Shown piece by piece: positions 16,394-23,994 of a stretch of DNA of 43,274 nt. A program made the position numbers and the translations under genes. Below the pieces are notes generated by a model, which saw only the letters and a program-made list of their open reading frames with translations, did no database searches and had not been told where the DNA came from. Positions within the stretch are counted from its first letter, which is position 1; every line of letters begins with the position of its first letter. This stretch comes from Actinomycetota bacterium (lineage in GTDB: Bacteria; Actinomycetota; Actinomycetes; S36-B12; UBA5976): positions 1-43,274 of the forward strand of contig CANGDT010000014.1 of NCBI GenBank assembly GCA_947452755.1, read 5' to 3'.

Positions 16394-17620
16394 GTGATGC
16401 CCGAGAGCCCGATACTTCAACCAGTCCCACGCAACCAGCGTCGGCGACTGATCAAAGCACTACGCAATGAAACTGTTGGCGGCGTGCTGCTCCTTGTGTC
16501 GGCACTCTTCGCACTGATTTGGGCTAACTCGGGGTGGCAACACAGCTACTTCGCGCTGACTGGGTTTGAAGTTGGCCCGCAACAACTTGGACTTCACCTG
16601 TCTGTCAGTGTGTGGGCTGCAGATTTTTTGCTTGCACTGTTCTTCTTTGTTGTTGGTGTCGAACTCAAACATGAGATTGTTACCGGAACACTTTCAAATC
16701 CACGACTAGCCGCAGTCCCTATGGCGGCGGCTCTTGGCGGAATGATGAGTGCAGCAATTATTTTTCTTGCCTTCACTCACGGCACTCCTGCAGAGTCTGC
16801 ATGGGGGATCCCAATCTCAACGGATGTTGCTTTCGCACTGGCAGTCCTTGCGGTCGTTGGGCGTAGTTTGCCTATCGAGTTACGCTCATTCCTGCTCACT
16901 TTGGCGGTTGTCAATGATTTGGGTGCAATTTCCGTCATTGCCATTGTTTACAGTGACGATCTACATCTGAAATTTTTCCTAGTAGCAATCGGACTGCTCG
17001 TGATCTTTGCGATTCTTCAACGGAGAGGAATGTCGTCGCTTGTCATTTATATTCCACTTGCATTAGTTATCTGGTACATGACGTTCAAGAGCGGAATTCA
17101 TGCCACTGTGGCCGGTGTTGCAATGGGCCTATTGATGCGTGTAACAAAACGCGAAGGCGAAATCGAATCGCCAGGTGACCTATGTGAGCATCGTCTTCGT
17201 CCAGTTACTGCTGGTGTGTGCGTCCCACTCTTTGCACTAGTTGCTGCTGGCGTCAACGTCGCAGGCACAACATTAAGCGACACTCTTCATTCGCATTTGA
17301 CGCAAGGCATCATGCTCGGTCTAATTGTCGGCCAACCAGTTGGCGTTATCTTGGCGGCGCTCCTTGCTGCGCGCTTCACCCGCGGCAGCCTTAATCCGTC
17401 ACTGTCATGGTGGGATGTAGCGGTCGTGGGATCATTGGCAAGTATTGGGTTCACTGTGGCTTTGCTTATTACCCAAGTTACTTTTGAGCATGATTCAGCG
17501 AGCCTGGCTACCGCAAAGTTTGCAATTGTTTTGACAAACGGCGTTGCCATTATTGTTGCCAGCGCAGTCATTGGTCTACGAACCTTAGCAATTCGGGCAT
17601 ACAGCGCACCAAAAATCTAG
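16394..17620 (+). CDS. nhaA: NhaA-family Na+/H+ antiporter with altered ion-site pair
   Basis: The 408-residue membrane protein aligns along its length with NhaA. The TM4 motif ISTDVAFALAVLA carries D144, the equivalent of E. coli D133. In TM5 the usual DD is replaced by ND: N174 stands at the D163 position, while the essential D175 (D164) remains. In TM10 the GLLIGKPLG motif of E. coli reads GLIVGQPVG, so Q314 replaces K300. In E. coli D163 and K300 form a salt bridge tied to electrogenic transport; both partners are changed here. The family exports Na+ for H+. Start is GTG 16394 or ATG 16397, with no ribosome site and a leaderless -10 box. Confidence 0.93.
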   Translation: MMPESPILQPVPRNQRRRLIKALRNETVGGVLLLVSALFALIWANSGWQHSYFALTGFEVGPQQLGLHLSVSVWAADFLLALFFFVVGVELKHEIVTGTLSNPRLAAVPMAAALGGMMSAAIIFLAFTHGTPAESAWGIPISTDVAFALAVLAVVGRSLPIELRSFLLTLAVVNDLGAISVIAIVYSDDLHLKFFLVAIGLLVIFAILQRRGMSSLVIYIPLALVIWYMTFKSGIHATVAGVAMGLLMRVTKREGEIESPGDLCEHRLRPVTAGVCVPLFALVAAGVNVAGTTLSDTLHSHLTQGIMLGLIVGQPVGVILAALLAARFTRGSLNPSLSWWDVAVVGSLASIGFTVALLITQVTFEHDSASLATAKFAIVLTNGVAIIVASAVIGLRTLAIRAYSAPKI

Positions 17621-17668
17621 TTATTCATTAGCGACTTCGCGCGTTACGCTATTGGATAGGGAGACATT

Positions 17669-18064
17669 ATGACTGAGAATCAAGACAAGAATCTGGCATC
17701 CATGATCAGTTCAATCATGGATGATGTCACTGCACTTATCCGTGGTCACATCGAACTAGCGAAACTTGAAATCCAAGAAAGCATCAACAACCTTGTGAAG
17801 TCATCGGTGATGTTTTTGGTCGCAGTTGGCTTCGCATCGCTAGGCGCGATATTTTCCCTATTTGCGGTCGTGTATGGCATTGCTGCAGCTGGCTTGCCAG
17901 TGTGGGCAGGGTTCCTCATAGTTGCTCTGACGCTTTTGGTAATTTCCTTCATTTTGGTCGGTATGGGTCGCAAACGAATTGAAAAGGCAAAGACAAACCG
18001 CACGGTCTCCTCTATCGTTGCGACGGCCGAAACATTGCGCACACTTCGAGATGAGAATAAGTAG
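17669..18064 (+). CDS. DUF1469 / phage-holin-family-type membrane protein
   Basis: The 131-residue protein has a helical N-terminus (MTENQDKNLASMISSIMDDV), two long membrane helices (about 50-73 and 78-103) and a charged tail. This is the layout of the actinobacterial DUF1469 or Holin-X superfamily, often named phage holin although not phage-derived. The function is unknown; a role in the cell envelope is guessed from its location. AGGGAG (17658-17663) precedes the ATG by five bases, and a TACGCT box (17645-17650) may be the -10. A homolog sits in the mycobacterial marP-acs neighbourhood. Confidence 0.8.
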   Translation: MTENQDKNLASMISSIMDDVTALIRGHIELAKLEIQESINNLVKSSVMFLVAVGFASLGAIFSLFAVVYGIAAAGLPVWAGFLIVALTLLVISFILVGMGRKRIEKAKTNRTVSSIVATAETLRTLRDENK

Positions 18065-18992
18065 TCACGTGCAATCGGTAAACCCAAAGGACGTCATCCT
18101 TGTCCCGGGGGAATGGGAACACCGCACCATTCATGCCCACGGTTCTCGTTTTCACATAGCTGTTCAAGGCAGTGGCCCACTCGTTGTGTTACTTCACGGA
18201 TTCCCGACGAACTGGTATTTGTGGCGCAATTTCTTAGGACCGTTGGCTGAGTCGGGATTCACAGTCGCTGCTTTGGATATGCGTGGCTATGGAGCCACCG
18301 ATCATCCACCGCGCGGATATGACCCGCGGACTTTGGCAGCGGACGTTACGGGAGTCATCCGCGCAATGGGATTCCATGAAGCAATTGTCATTGGTCATGG
18401 ACTTGGTGGATTGATTGCGTGGACCGCGGCAACATTGCAGACCCAAGTCATCCGCGCCGTGGGGATTATCAGCAGTGCACATCCCAACACATTGCGAAAA
18501 GCAATTGTGAGCAGTCCTAGTCAAGCAAAGGCCATGGCGTATGTTGTTGGCCTTCAAACGCCATGGATTGCGGAACGATCGTTGGTGAAAAATGACGCTC
18601 GTGCAGTCGGCGATATGTTGAACGGATGGATGGCACCTGCAGTTTTGCCAACTGATGTGAGCAACTATTACCGCAAGGCATTCCAGGCTGGTAAAACCTC
18701 ACATTGTTCACTTGAGTATCACCGCTGGGCAATTCGCTCTTTGCCGCGTGCGGATGGACGTCGTTTCGCTTCCGATATGGATCACGCAGTAACCATGCCA
18801 TTGATTCAGATTCATGGCGCAAATGATGCCGCTTACCTCATTGAGACAGCTATGGATTCAACGGAATTCGCTGGCGAACACAAAGAATTCCACGTCATTG
18901 ATGACGCCGGCCACTTACTACCTGAAGAACGCGCCGATGAAGTAATTACACACCTGAAAAAATGGCTCGCAACAATCCCGGACACCATTTAG
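18051..18992 (+). CDS. Alpha/beta-hydrolase-fold protein lacking the nucleophile
   Basis: The 313-residue protein resembles the epoxide-hydrolase/haloalkane-dehalogenase branch (EphE-like by position). The oxyanion motif HGFPTNWYLW, the acid D259 (IHGANDAA) and the histidine H288 (DDAGHLLPE) are present. The nucleophile elbow reads GHGLGG: position 117, which should be Asp or Ser, is Gly. It may therefore be non-catalytic, or use another residue. ATG 18051 gives a 14-base overlap with the DUF1469 gene; GTG 18069 just after that stop is the alternative. The next gene starts directly after its stop codon. Sure of the fold, unsure of any activity. Confidence 0.85.
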   Translation: MRISSHVQSVNPKDVILVPGEWEHRTIHAHGSRFHIAVQGSGPLVVLLHGFPTNWYLWRNFLGPLAESGFTVAALDMRGYGATDHPPRGYDPRTLAADVTGVIRAMGFHEAIVIGHGLGGLIAWTAATLQTQVIRAVGIISSAHPNTLRKAIVSSPSQAKAMAYVVGLQTPWIAERSLVKNDARAVGDMLNGWMAPAVLPTDVSNYYRKAFQAGKTSHCSLEYHRWAIRSLPRADGRRFASDMDHAVTMPLIQIHGANDAAYLIETAMDSTEFAGEHKEFHVIDDAGHLLPEERADEVITHLKKWLATIPDTI

Positions 18993-19781
18993 ATGCATCA
19001 AGCTTTGTTCTCGCTCGTTAACGACGTAGAAATAGCTGAGAGCTGTTCGCAAACTCTAAAGCGAATCGATCAGCTTCTGTGGAATCGCACTTTATTGCGC
19101 AATGCGAGCACATGGGATCCGTACCTTCGACGCATGTCTGGGTATGGGAATGCTGCTCTCGATGGTGCGTTGATGCCGGTTGATCCTCTCGTTGAACCAG
19201 ACTCATCTCCCATGGGTGATTTGGCAAACAAGGGTTTGATGATTACGGCGGAAACAGTTGTTCAAACATCGATATTTGCGCGGACACCGCTTCAAGTGTG
19301 GGCTCGTTTGCACTCCATGATTGAAGCTGAAAATTCCGAACGTGGACGACCACGGCATTCGGATGTCGTTGAAGATCCGTTACACATCGGCGACGTAGTC
19401 CCTCATGAGTTTGTCGAAGGCAGGCTCAACTCGCTAGTTGAGGTTATCCAAGACGCACAACTACCGACTCTTTTTACTGCCGCAATTGCGCACGCAGAGT
19501 TGGCTACGGTGCGTCCGTTTACACGAGGTTCGTATTTGATCGCTCGCGTGACACCGCGTCTCGTCATGGCATCGCGGGAATTGGATGAACATGGGTGGAC
19601 TATTCCAGAATTCGGAATGCATCTATTAGGTCGCGCGTCATATGTTCGCGCATTGGGAGCATATCGAAGTGGAACTCTCACTGGCATGCGGGAATGGATC
19701 GATTGGCACAACAGTGCTTTGTTGCGCGGCGCACTTACATGTGAGGAACTCACCAAGACGCAACCCGTCCTAGAAAATTAA
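18993..19781 (+). CDS. Degenerate Fic-like protein upstream of Ssd/Tad genes
   Basis: The 262-residue protein is a member of a family found upstream of ssd in actinobacteria, often annotated oxidoreductase without support. Helical parts fit a Fic core: an SxxEG-like segment (NAALDGAL, 53-60), a VWARLH helix (102-107) and ATVRPFTRGSYLIAR (171-185) where Fic enzymes have HxFx(D/E)GNGRxxR. The catalytic His is Arg174 and the GNGR loop is lost, so AMP transfer is unlikely. It starts directly after the hydrolase stop, without a ribosome site, so it is probably co-translated. The relation to Fic is my inference from motif order; the family role is unknown. Confidence 0.7.
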   Translation: MHQALFSLVNDVEIAESCSQTLKRIDQLLWNRTLLRNASTWDPYLRRMSGYGNAALDGALMPVDPLVEPDSSPMGDLANKGLMITAETVVQTSIFARTPLQVWARLHSMIEAENSERGRPRHSDVVEDPLHIGDVVPHEFVEGRLNSLVEVIQDAQLPTLFTAAIAHAELATVRPFTRGSYLIARVTPRLVMASRELDEHGWTIPEFGMHLLGRASYVRALGAYRSGTLTGMREWIDWHNSALLRGALTCEELTKTQPVLEN

Positions 19782-19855
19782 CAGTACGCATTTATCCGCA
19801 GGCGCAAATCCAAGCAGACCCACATTCCTCGGGCCGACAATTATTTTCCTGTCAC

Positions 19856-19871
19856 GGTGTAGCAGTACACC
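19856..19871 (+). promoter_or_regulatory. Perfect inverted repeat in the ssd leader
   Basis: GGTGTA and TACACC form a 6-bp stem around GCAG, ending two bases before the purine-rich ribosome site of ssd. It may be an operator or an RNA hairpin controlling the pilus operon. The rest of the 106-base spacer shows no other clear signal. Confidence 0.4.
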
Positions 19872-19887
19872 TCGAGAGAGGAAAAAA

Positions 19888-20919
19888 ATGGCACACGCAC
19901 TTGTCATTACACAGAACCCACGCATTATCAGCGAATTTGAGAAATTCACTTCCGTTACAGAATCCGAACTGCTTGTCACTTCAAATCCACGCGAGGATGA
20001 AATCAGGAATGCTTATCGCATCTTTGTAGATCAAGCAATGCAAGGCATTATCGTTTCTCATCCTGAAATTGTGCTGGTTGTCGACGGGGAACTTAGTGCG
20101 GCAACGTGGCAGAACGCAATGCAACTAGGTGCCATGTATGTGGCACAACTGTCACAATCACGGGATTGGCTCATTGAGCACCTCGTGGCACCTGCAGAAA
20201 AGGTCGGACCAATCGTTGCATGTGTACCGGCCGTTGGCGGAGCTGGTGCGTCGTATTTAGCTGTTGCGTTAGCTGCGTACGCCAGTCGCAACGGCGCAAC
20301 AGCCACCTTGATAGATGCAGACGATTTCAGTATTGGTATTGATGTCGTGTGTGGAGCCGAAGAGACGCAAGGTTCGAGATGGGCCGACCTTGCCCACTTG
20401 ACTAGTGCTGCATCAGGACTTGATGTGCGAGGCACCCTTCCGATAATGGACTCCTTTGCGATTCTCTCGGCAGATTCACGGGGTGCGATGCGCTCCCATC
20501 CCACTGCATTAACAATCGTTGAACAGGTAGGACACAGTTCTGACGTCACAATTATTGATTGTGGACGCATTGGTACCCCAGAAACTCAAGCAATACTTGA
20601 TATTGCAGATTTTGTTTTTTTGGTAGTGCCATCCACAGTTCGCGGCTGTGCTGCGGCGAATCAAGCATTGAGTAATGCTCATGCCGACAAATTCACAGTG
20701 GTTTTACGTCAAATACCCGGGTCGGGATTGAATGCACTCACAATTTCCGACACATTGGGTGTTCCCATTTTCACCCAAATCCCAACAGATCAAAGAATTG
20801 TGGAGCAGGTTGAGCAAGGTTTCGGCCTAGGGAACGTCAACCTCGGAGGATTCACCCGTTCGATTCAGCAACTCTCGAGCCGAATATGTGAAGAGCCGGC
20901 ACATGTCGTTGCCGCCTAG
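19888..20919 (+). CDS. ssd: Ssd / TadZ-CpaE-like MinD-family protein
   Basis: The 343-residue protein has a divergent receiver-like N-terminus (about 1-105) and a MinD/ParA-type domain, the CpaE/TadZ layout. The P-loop reads PAVGGAGAS (114-122): the deviant Walker A lysines are gone (GGAGAS in place of GGVGKT). A LIDAD motif (141-145) and a TIIDCG motif later in the fold remain. TadZ-like proteins place the pilus or secretion machine in the cell; mycobacterial Ssd (Rv3660c) was also linked to septum regulation. It is the first gene of the tad run. GAGAGGAAAAAA precedes the ATG. The tadA start lies inside its 3' end. Confidence 0.88.
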   Translation: MAHALVITQNPRIISEFEKFTSVTESELLVTSNPREDEIRNAYRIFVDQAMQGIIVSHPEIVLVVDGELSAATWQNAMQLGAMYVAQLSQSRDWLIEHLVAPAEKVGPIVACVPAVGGAGASYLAVALAAYASRNGATATLIDADDFSIGIDVVCGAEETQGSRWADLAHLTSAASGLDVRGTLPIMDSFAILSADSRGAMRSHPTALTIVEQVGHSSDVTIIDCGRIGTPETQAILDIADFVFLVVPSTVRGCAAANQALSNAHADKFTVVLRQIPGSGLNALTISDTLGVPIFTQIPTDQRIVEQVEQGFGLGNVNLGGFTRSIQQLSSRICEEPAHVVAA

Positions 20920-22042
20920 TGTCATAAATGAAGTGCGCAACACCGTTGTGCAGAATCGACTAGCACCTAGTGCAGAAACTTTGACGCCCCTAATTCGTGC
21001 GCATTCGAGAGTACTCTCACATGTCGAACTTGTTGAGGCCGTTGAGGAAGTCCTTGCGACATTTGCCGGGTTAGGTCCACTTGAGGAACTTATTGGACTC
21101 CCTAATGTGACGGACATTCTTGTCAACGGTCCTGAAAATGTTTGGATTGATCGTGGCGAAGGTTTGGAAAGAACTCACGTGGCATGGACATGTGATGACG
21201 ATGTTCGTAATTTTGCCGTGCGCCTAGCGTCTAGTGCTAATCGTCGACTTGATGAAGCAAATCCGTTCGTCGACGTACGTCTTGCCAACGGCATACGCTT
21301 TCATGCATTGTTGCGACCGCTGGCCGAACACACAACAATTTCACTACGTATCCCCGCACGCAAAGTAATTCCACTTGAACAGCACGTGGAAATGGGGACA
21401 ATCTCCGAGACAGGATCACAGATTCTCCGCGACGTGATTTCAGCGCGCGTTTCATTTCTTGTATGTGGAGGTACAGGAACTGGAAAAACTACGATTCTAG
21501 GAAGTCTCCTATCAGAAGTCGATGAGCAGGAACGCATTGTGGTGGTTGAGGATTCCACCGAGCTCGTAATTGCACATCCGCATGTAATTAGTCTTCAATC
21601 ACGACTAGCAAACATTGAAGGGCTTGGTGAAGTGAACTTACGTTCACTTATTCGGCAATCGTTGCGGATGCGACCAGACCGCATTGTTGTTGGCGAAGTG
21701 CGCGGTGTTGAGGTGACAGACCTTCTGAGTGCACTCAACACAGGGCATCAAGGTGGATGTGGAACGATTCACGCAAATTCGGCAGAAAGCGTTCCTGCCC
21801 GAATCGAATCCCTCGGCCTCATGGCAGGATTGCCGACACCTGCCATTCACAGCGAGTTAGCGTGCGCGGTTCAATTGATTATTGAAATGAAGCCGGTTGA
21901 TTTGGGTCGACGCGTAGTCAGCGGAATTCATGTAACAAAGTTGAACGAGTCGGGAATAGTCACGGTCATTCCAGCGATTGATTTCGCGTCACCGCAATAT
22001 CGCGCGCCTGGCTTTGCTTCATTACAACGGCTCCTTAATTGA
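20903..22042 (+). CDS. tadA: TadA/CpaF-type secretion ATPase
   Basis: The 379-residue hexameric ATPase powers Flp-pilus or type II-like secretion. The N-terminal domain (about 1-130) precedes the motor with Walker A (GGTGTGKTT), the Asp box after it (VVVEDSTEL), Walker B (RIVVGEVRG) and the His box (GTIHANS). All are intact. ATG 20903 was chosen over the upstream GTG 20888, because it has an AAGAG sequence a few bases ahead and overlaps ssd by 17 bases. It matches Rv3659c in the equivalent mycobacterial locus. TadB follows after eight bases. Confidence 0.95.
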   Translation: MSLPPSVINEVRNTVVQNRLAPSAETLTPLIRAHSRVLSHVELVEAVEEVLATFAGLGPLEELIGLPNVTDILVNGPENVWIDRGEGLERTHVAWTCDDDVRNFAVRLASSANRRLDEANPFVDVRLANGIRFHALLRPLAEHTTISLRIPARKVIPLEQHVEMGTISETGSQILRDVISARVSFLVCGGTGTGKTTILGSLLSEVDEQERIVVVEDSTELVIAHPHVISLQSRLANIEGLGEVNLRSLIRQSLRMRPDRIVVGEVRGVEVTDLLSALNTGHQGGCGTIHANSAESVPARIESLGLMAGLPTPAIHSELACAVQLIIEMKPVDLGRRVVSGIHVTKLNESGIVTVIPAIDFASPQYRAPGFASLQRLLN

Positions 22043-22050
22043 GGATCCCG

Positions 22051-22710
22051 ATGCAATTCATCATTTCAGTTTTGATTGCCGCAGCAACATATCTGATATT
22101 CAAATCTCAAGTGGCAATTGATTTACGAAGACACGTTCGTACGCCGCTGATTGACCCATGGAAATTTTCAAGAAGACAGTCACTCCAGCCGCAACACACG
22201 TTCGCGTTTCTTTGGGCGATTAAATCTGAGCTTGAAGCTGGAGCAACTTCAGAAGTGGCACTTGCGCAAAGTTTATCCGCAGTGCCAAAAAATATTCTGA
22301 CCGCCACTCGAATCGCGCTGGATGCGCAAACGTATCCCTACGCCGCACTAAAAATTGACGCCAACGAATTGAAGGCTGAAGAGATAGTTCAATTAGCGGA
22401 GATCCTAGAAATAACTGCGTTCACTGGTGCTCCAATCGAAACTTCGATTGCTCGACTGATTACAACTGTTCGCGCCAGACAAGCACAAACTCAATTGATT
22501 CGTGAAGAACTCGCCAGTACCCGAACCACAACTTATGTACTTGCAACCATTCCACTCCTGGGGCTGTTTATTGGAACGGTCGCAGGGCTGGCACCCATAC
22601 CGTTTCTCATGTCAAGGCCCTGGGGATGGGCATGTTCAGTATCGGCGCTACTTCTGGAAGGGCTTGGAATTGTCTGGGTGCGAATCCTGGTGAGCAGGGT
22701 TACGACATGA
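22051..22710 (+). CDS. tadB: TadB-like inner-membrane platform protein
   Basis: The 219-residue protein has an N-terminal helix (about 2-18), a cytoplasmic GspF/T2SSF-like helical domain (about 40-165) and two helices near the end. Family members form the membrane platform that the TadA ATPase turns or pushes. It is shorter than proteobacterial TadB, as usual for actinobacteria. GAGGA (22041-22045) supports ATG 22051; a TTG at 22039 overlapping the tadA stop is the other option. Its stop codon overlaps the tadC start (ATGA). Confidence 0.85.
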   Translation: MQFIISVLIAAATYLIFKSQVAIDLRRHVRTPLIDPWKFSRRQSLQPQHTFAFLWAIKSELEAGATSEVALAQSLSAVPKNILTATRIALDAQTYPYAALKIDANELKAEEIVQLAEILEITAFTGAPIETSIARLITTVRARQAQTQLIREELASTRTTTYVLATIPLLGLFIGTVAGLAPIPFLMSRPWGWACSVSALLLEGLGIVWVRILVSRVTT

Positions 22711-23288
22711 TGCAATTGCTGACTGCGCTTTTTGTCTTGAGTTCTGTATGTCTGTTGATTCCTGATACGCGCACAAAACATGCGCCAAGTCTGCGAACAT
22801 TTGAACTCCGTCCACGGTTGAAGACCTTGAAAATTCGTACATCACGCGAGGTGTCTGCCTTACAGGCAAGTATCTTTATCGAACGCTTCGCTTTGAGCGT
22901 CAGTGCAGGATTGGGCACAGTTCAAAGTCTTCAGCGAAGCTGTCCCGTGGCACCGACAAATCTTCGCAACGATATTGAGCTCGCACTGACCGCAATTGAA
23001 TTGGGTCAACCAGTTGATTCAGCGCTTCTAATGCTTGCGGATGCCCACCCGAACTTGACCGCATTTGTCGGCATCGTTTCAAGAAGTCATCGAAGTGGCG
23101 CGCCGCTTGTGCAAAGTATCGATTCACTAACTGAATTCACACGGCAGGCAATTACTTCAGACGTCACTCGACGCATCCGTTCGGTTGGCGTGAAAGCAGT
23201 ATTGCCACTCGGTCTATGTTTCCTGCCAGCTTTTGTTCTTGTCGCTGTTGTGCCAGTGATCTCTGGTCTCGTCAAGAATCTCACGTAG
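22707..23288 (+). CDS. tadC: TadC-like inner-membrane platform protein
   Basis: The 193-residue protein has an N-terminal helix (about 2-19), a T2SSF-type helical domain (about 50-160) with the SGAPLVQSIDSL stretch typical of that fold, and a C-terminal membrane helix. It should pair with TadB under the TadA motor. I chose ATG 22707, which overlaps the tadB stop; the frame is open upstream only by chance. A 121-base gap follows before the pilin gene, the largest break in the tad run, so the structural genes may have their own promoter there. Confidence 0.85.
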   Translation: MMQLLTALFVLSSVCLLIPDTRTKHAPSLRTFELRPRLKTLKIRTSREVSALQASIFIERFALSVSAGLGTVQSLQRSCPVAPTNLRNDIELALTAIELGQPVDSALLMLADAHPNLTAFVGIVSRSHRSGAPLVQSIDSLTEFTRQAITSDVTRRIRSVGVKAVLPLGLCFLPAFVLVAVVPVISGLVKNLT

Positions 23289-23409
23289 CGATGCACAGTA
23301 GGTATTCACGCACAGATCTATCCTTCGCATTCCAGGAACAGCATTCGCGAGTGACACTTTTCATCATGCATTGTGAAAATTTCATGTGCACCTTGAAACC
23401 AGGAGAAAC

Positions 23410-23598
23410 ATGTTGGTTCTTCGAAAAATGACACAACGATTCCGGTCCGACTCCGGAATGATTACTGCCGAGTATGCAGTAGGCACCGTAGCTGCTGCGG
23501 GCTTTGCCGGTTTGCTTCTCAAAATTCTCACCAGCTTTGATGTACACACTCTTTTGTTGAATCTCTTCGTTCGAGTATTGAAATCAATTTTCGGGTAA
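23410..23598 (+). CDS. Flp pilin-like small protein (DUF4244 type)
   Basis: The 62-residue protein has a basic leader (MLVLRKMTQRFRSDSG) and then MITAEYAVGT and a hydrophobic helix. The G|MITAEY sequence is the Flp prepilin site, with Glu at +5 and Tyr at +6. Cleavage after G16 would leave a short mature pilin of 46 residues. AGGAGA (23401-23406) gives a strong ribosome site with a short gap. In M. tuberculosis the same place holds Rv3656c. No prepilin peptidase gene is in the window. A strong hairpin follows downstream, at the tadE start. Confidence 0.88.
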   Translation: MLVLRKMTQRFRSDSGMITAEYAVGTVAAAGFAGLLLKILTSFDVHTLLLNLFVRVLKSIFG

Positions 23599-23604
23599 TT
23601 CGCG

Positions 23605-23994
23605 TTGAAGAGGAATGTTGTTCGTGAGTTGTGTGCCTTATCCCGCACAACTCACGAACATAACGAAGCGGGCATGATTACGACGGAATTAGCTTTGGCA
23701 ATTCCTGCGCTCATAATTGTTTCGATTATGTGTGCGTGGTTTATCTCCCTTGCAATTCTTGGAGTTCAACTTAATTCGCTATCTGCTTCGTATGCGAGAG
23801 TACTGGCGCGTGGCGATCAAATTGCTCCGGCTATGCAAGCGCAACTTCCGCCAGCTACCGATGTAAAAATTTCACACGAAGGTGCCTTTGTTGATGTGAA
23901 ACTAACGACTGGGAGACGATTCCCATTCCCGCATCTGAACAAAACGCTGCATGTGAAAGGGGAATCTGTGGCTCGAATGGAAGTAGTGCCATGA
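23605..23994 (+). CDS. TadE-like pseudopilin
   Basis: The protein of up to 129 residues has a hydrophilic leader, then G|MITTELALAIPALI and one membrane helix, followed by an extracytoplasmic domain of about 80 residues. The prepilin-like site with Glu at +5 matches the neighbouring Flp pilin and the TadE family (Rv3655c by position). The start is uncertain: TTG 23605 keeps the longest leader, and TTG 23629 is possible. ATG 23674 would remove the glycine of the cleavage site, so it is unlikely. A perfect 15-bp hairpin (23619-23660) lies within the leader codons. The stop overlaps the next gene (ATGA). Confidence 0.82.
   Translation: MKRNVVRELCALSRTTHEHNEAGMITTELALAIPALIIVSIMCAWFISLAILGVQLNSLSASYARVLARGDQIAPAMQAQLPPATDVKISHEGAFVDVKLTTGRRFPFPHLNKTLHVKGESVARMEVVP
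23619..23660 (+). promoter_or_regulatory. Perfect 15-bp inverted repeat between flp and tadE
   Basis: TGTTCGTGAGTTGTG (23619-23633) is repeated inverted at 23646-23660 around a 12-base loop. The stem is perfect and sits just after the flp stop, over the tadE start region. No T-run follows. It could limit read-through or translation of tadE, or protect the pilin message from 3' decay. Confidence 0.75.

Noticed and set aside
17669-18064. Prophage remnant because of the holin-type name
   Set aside because: The family is a chromosomal actinobacterial membrane protein and no other phage gene is near.
20058-20570. 170-residue minus-strand open frame inside ssd
   Set aside because: It is antisense to a well-supported gene and its composition (Ser/Thr/Ala-rich) is typical of shadow frames.
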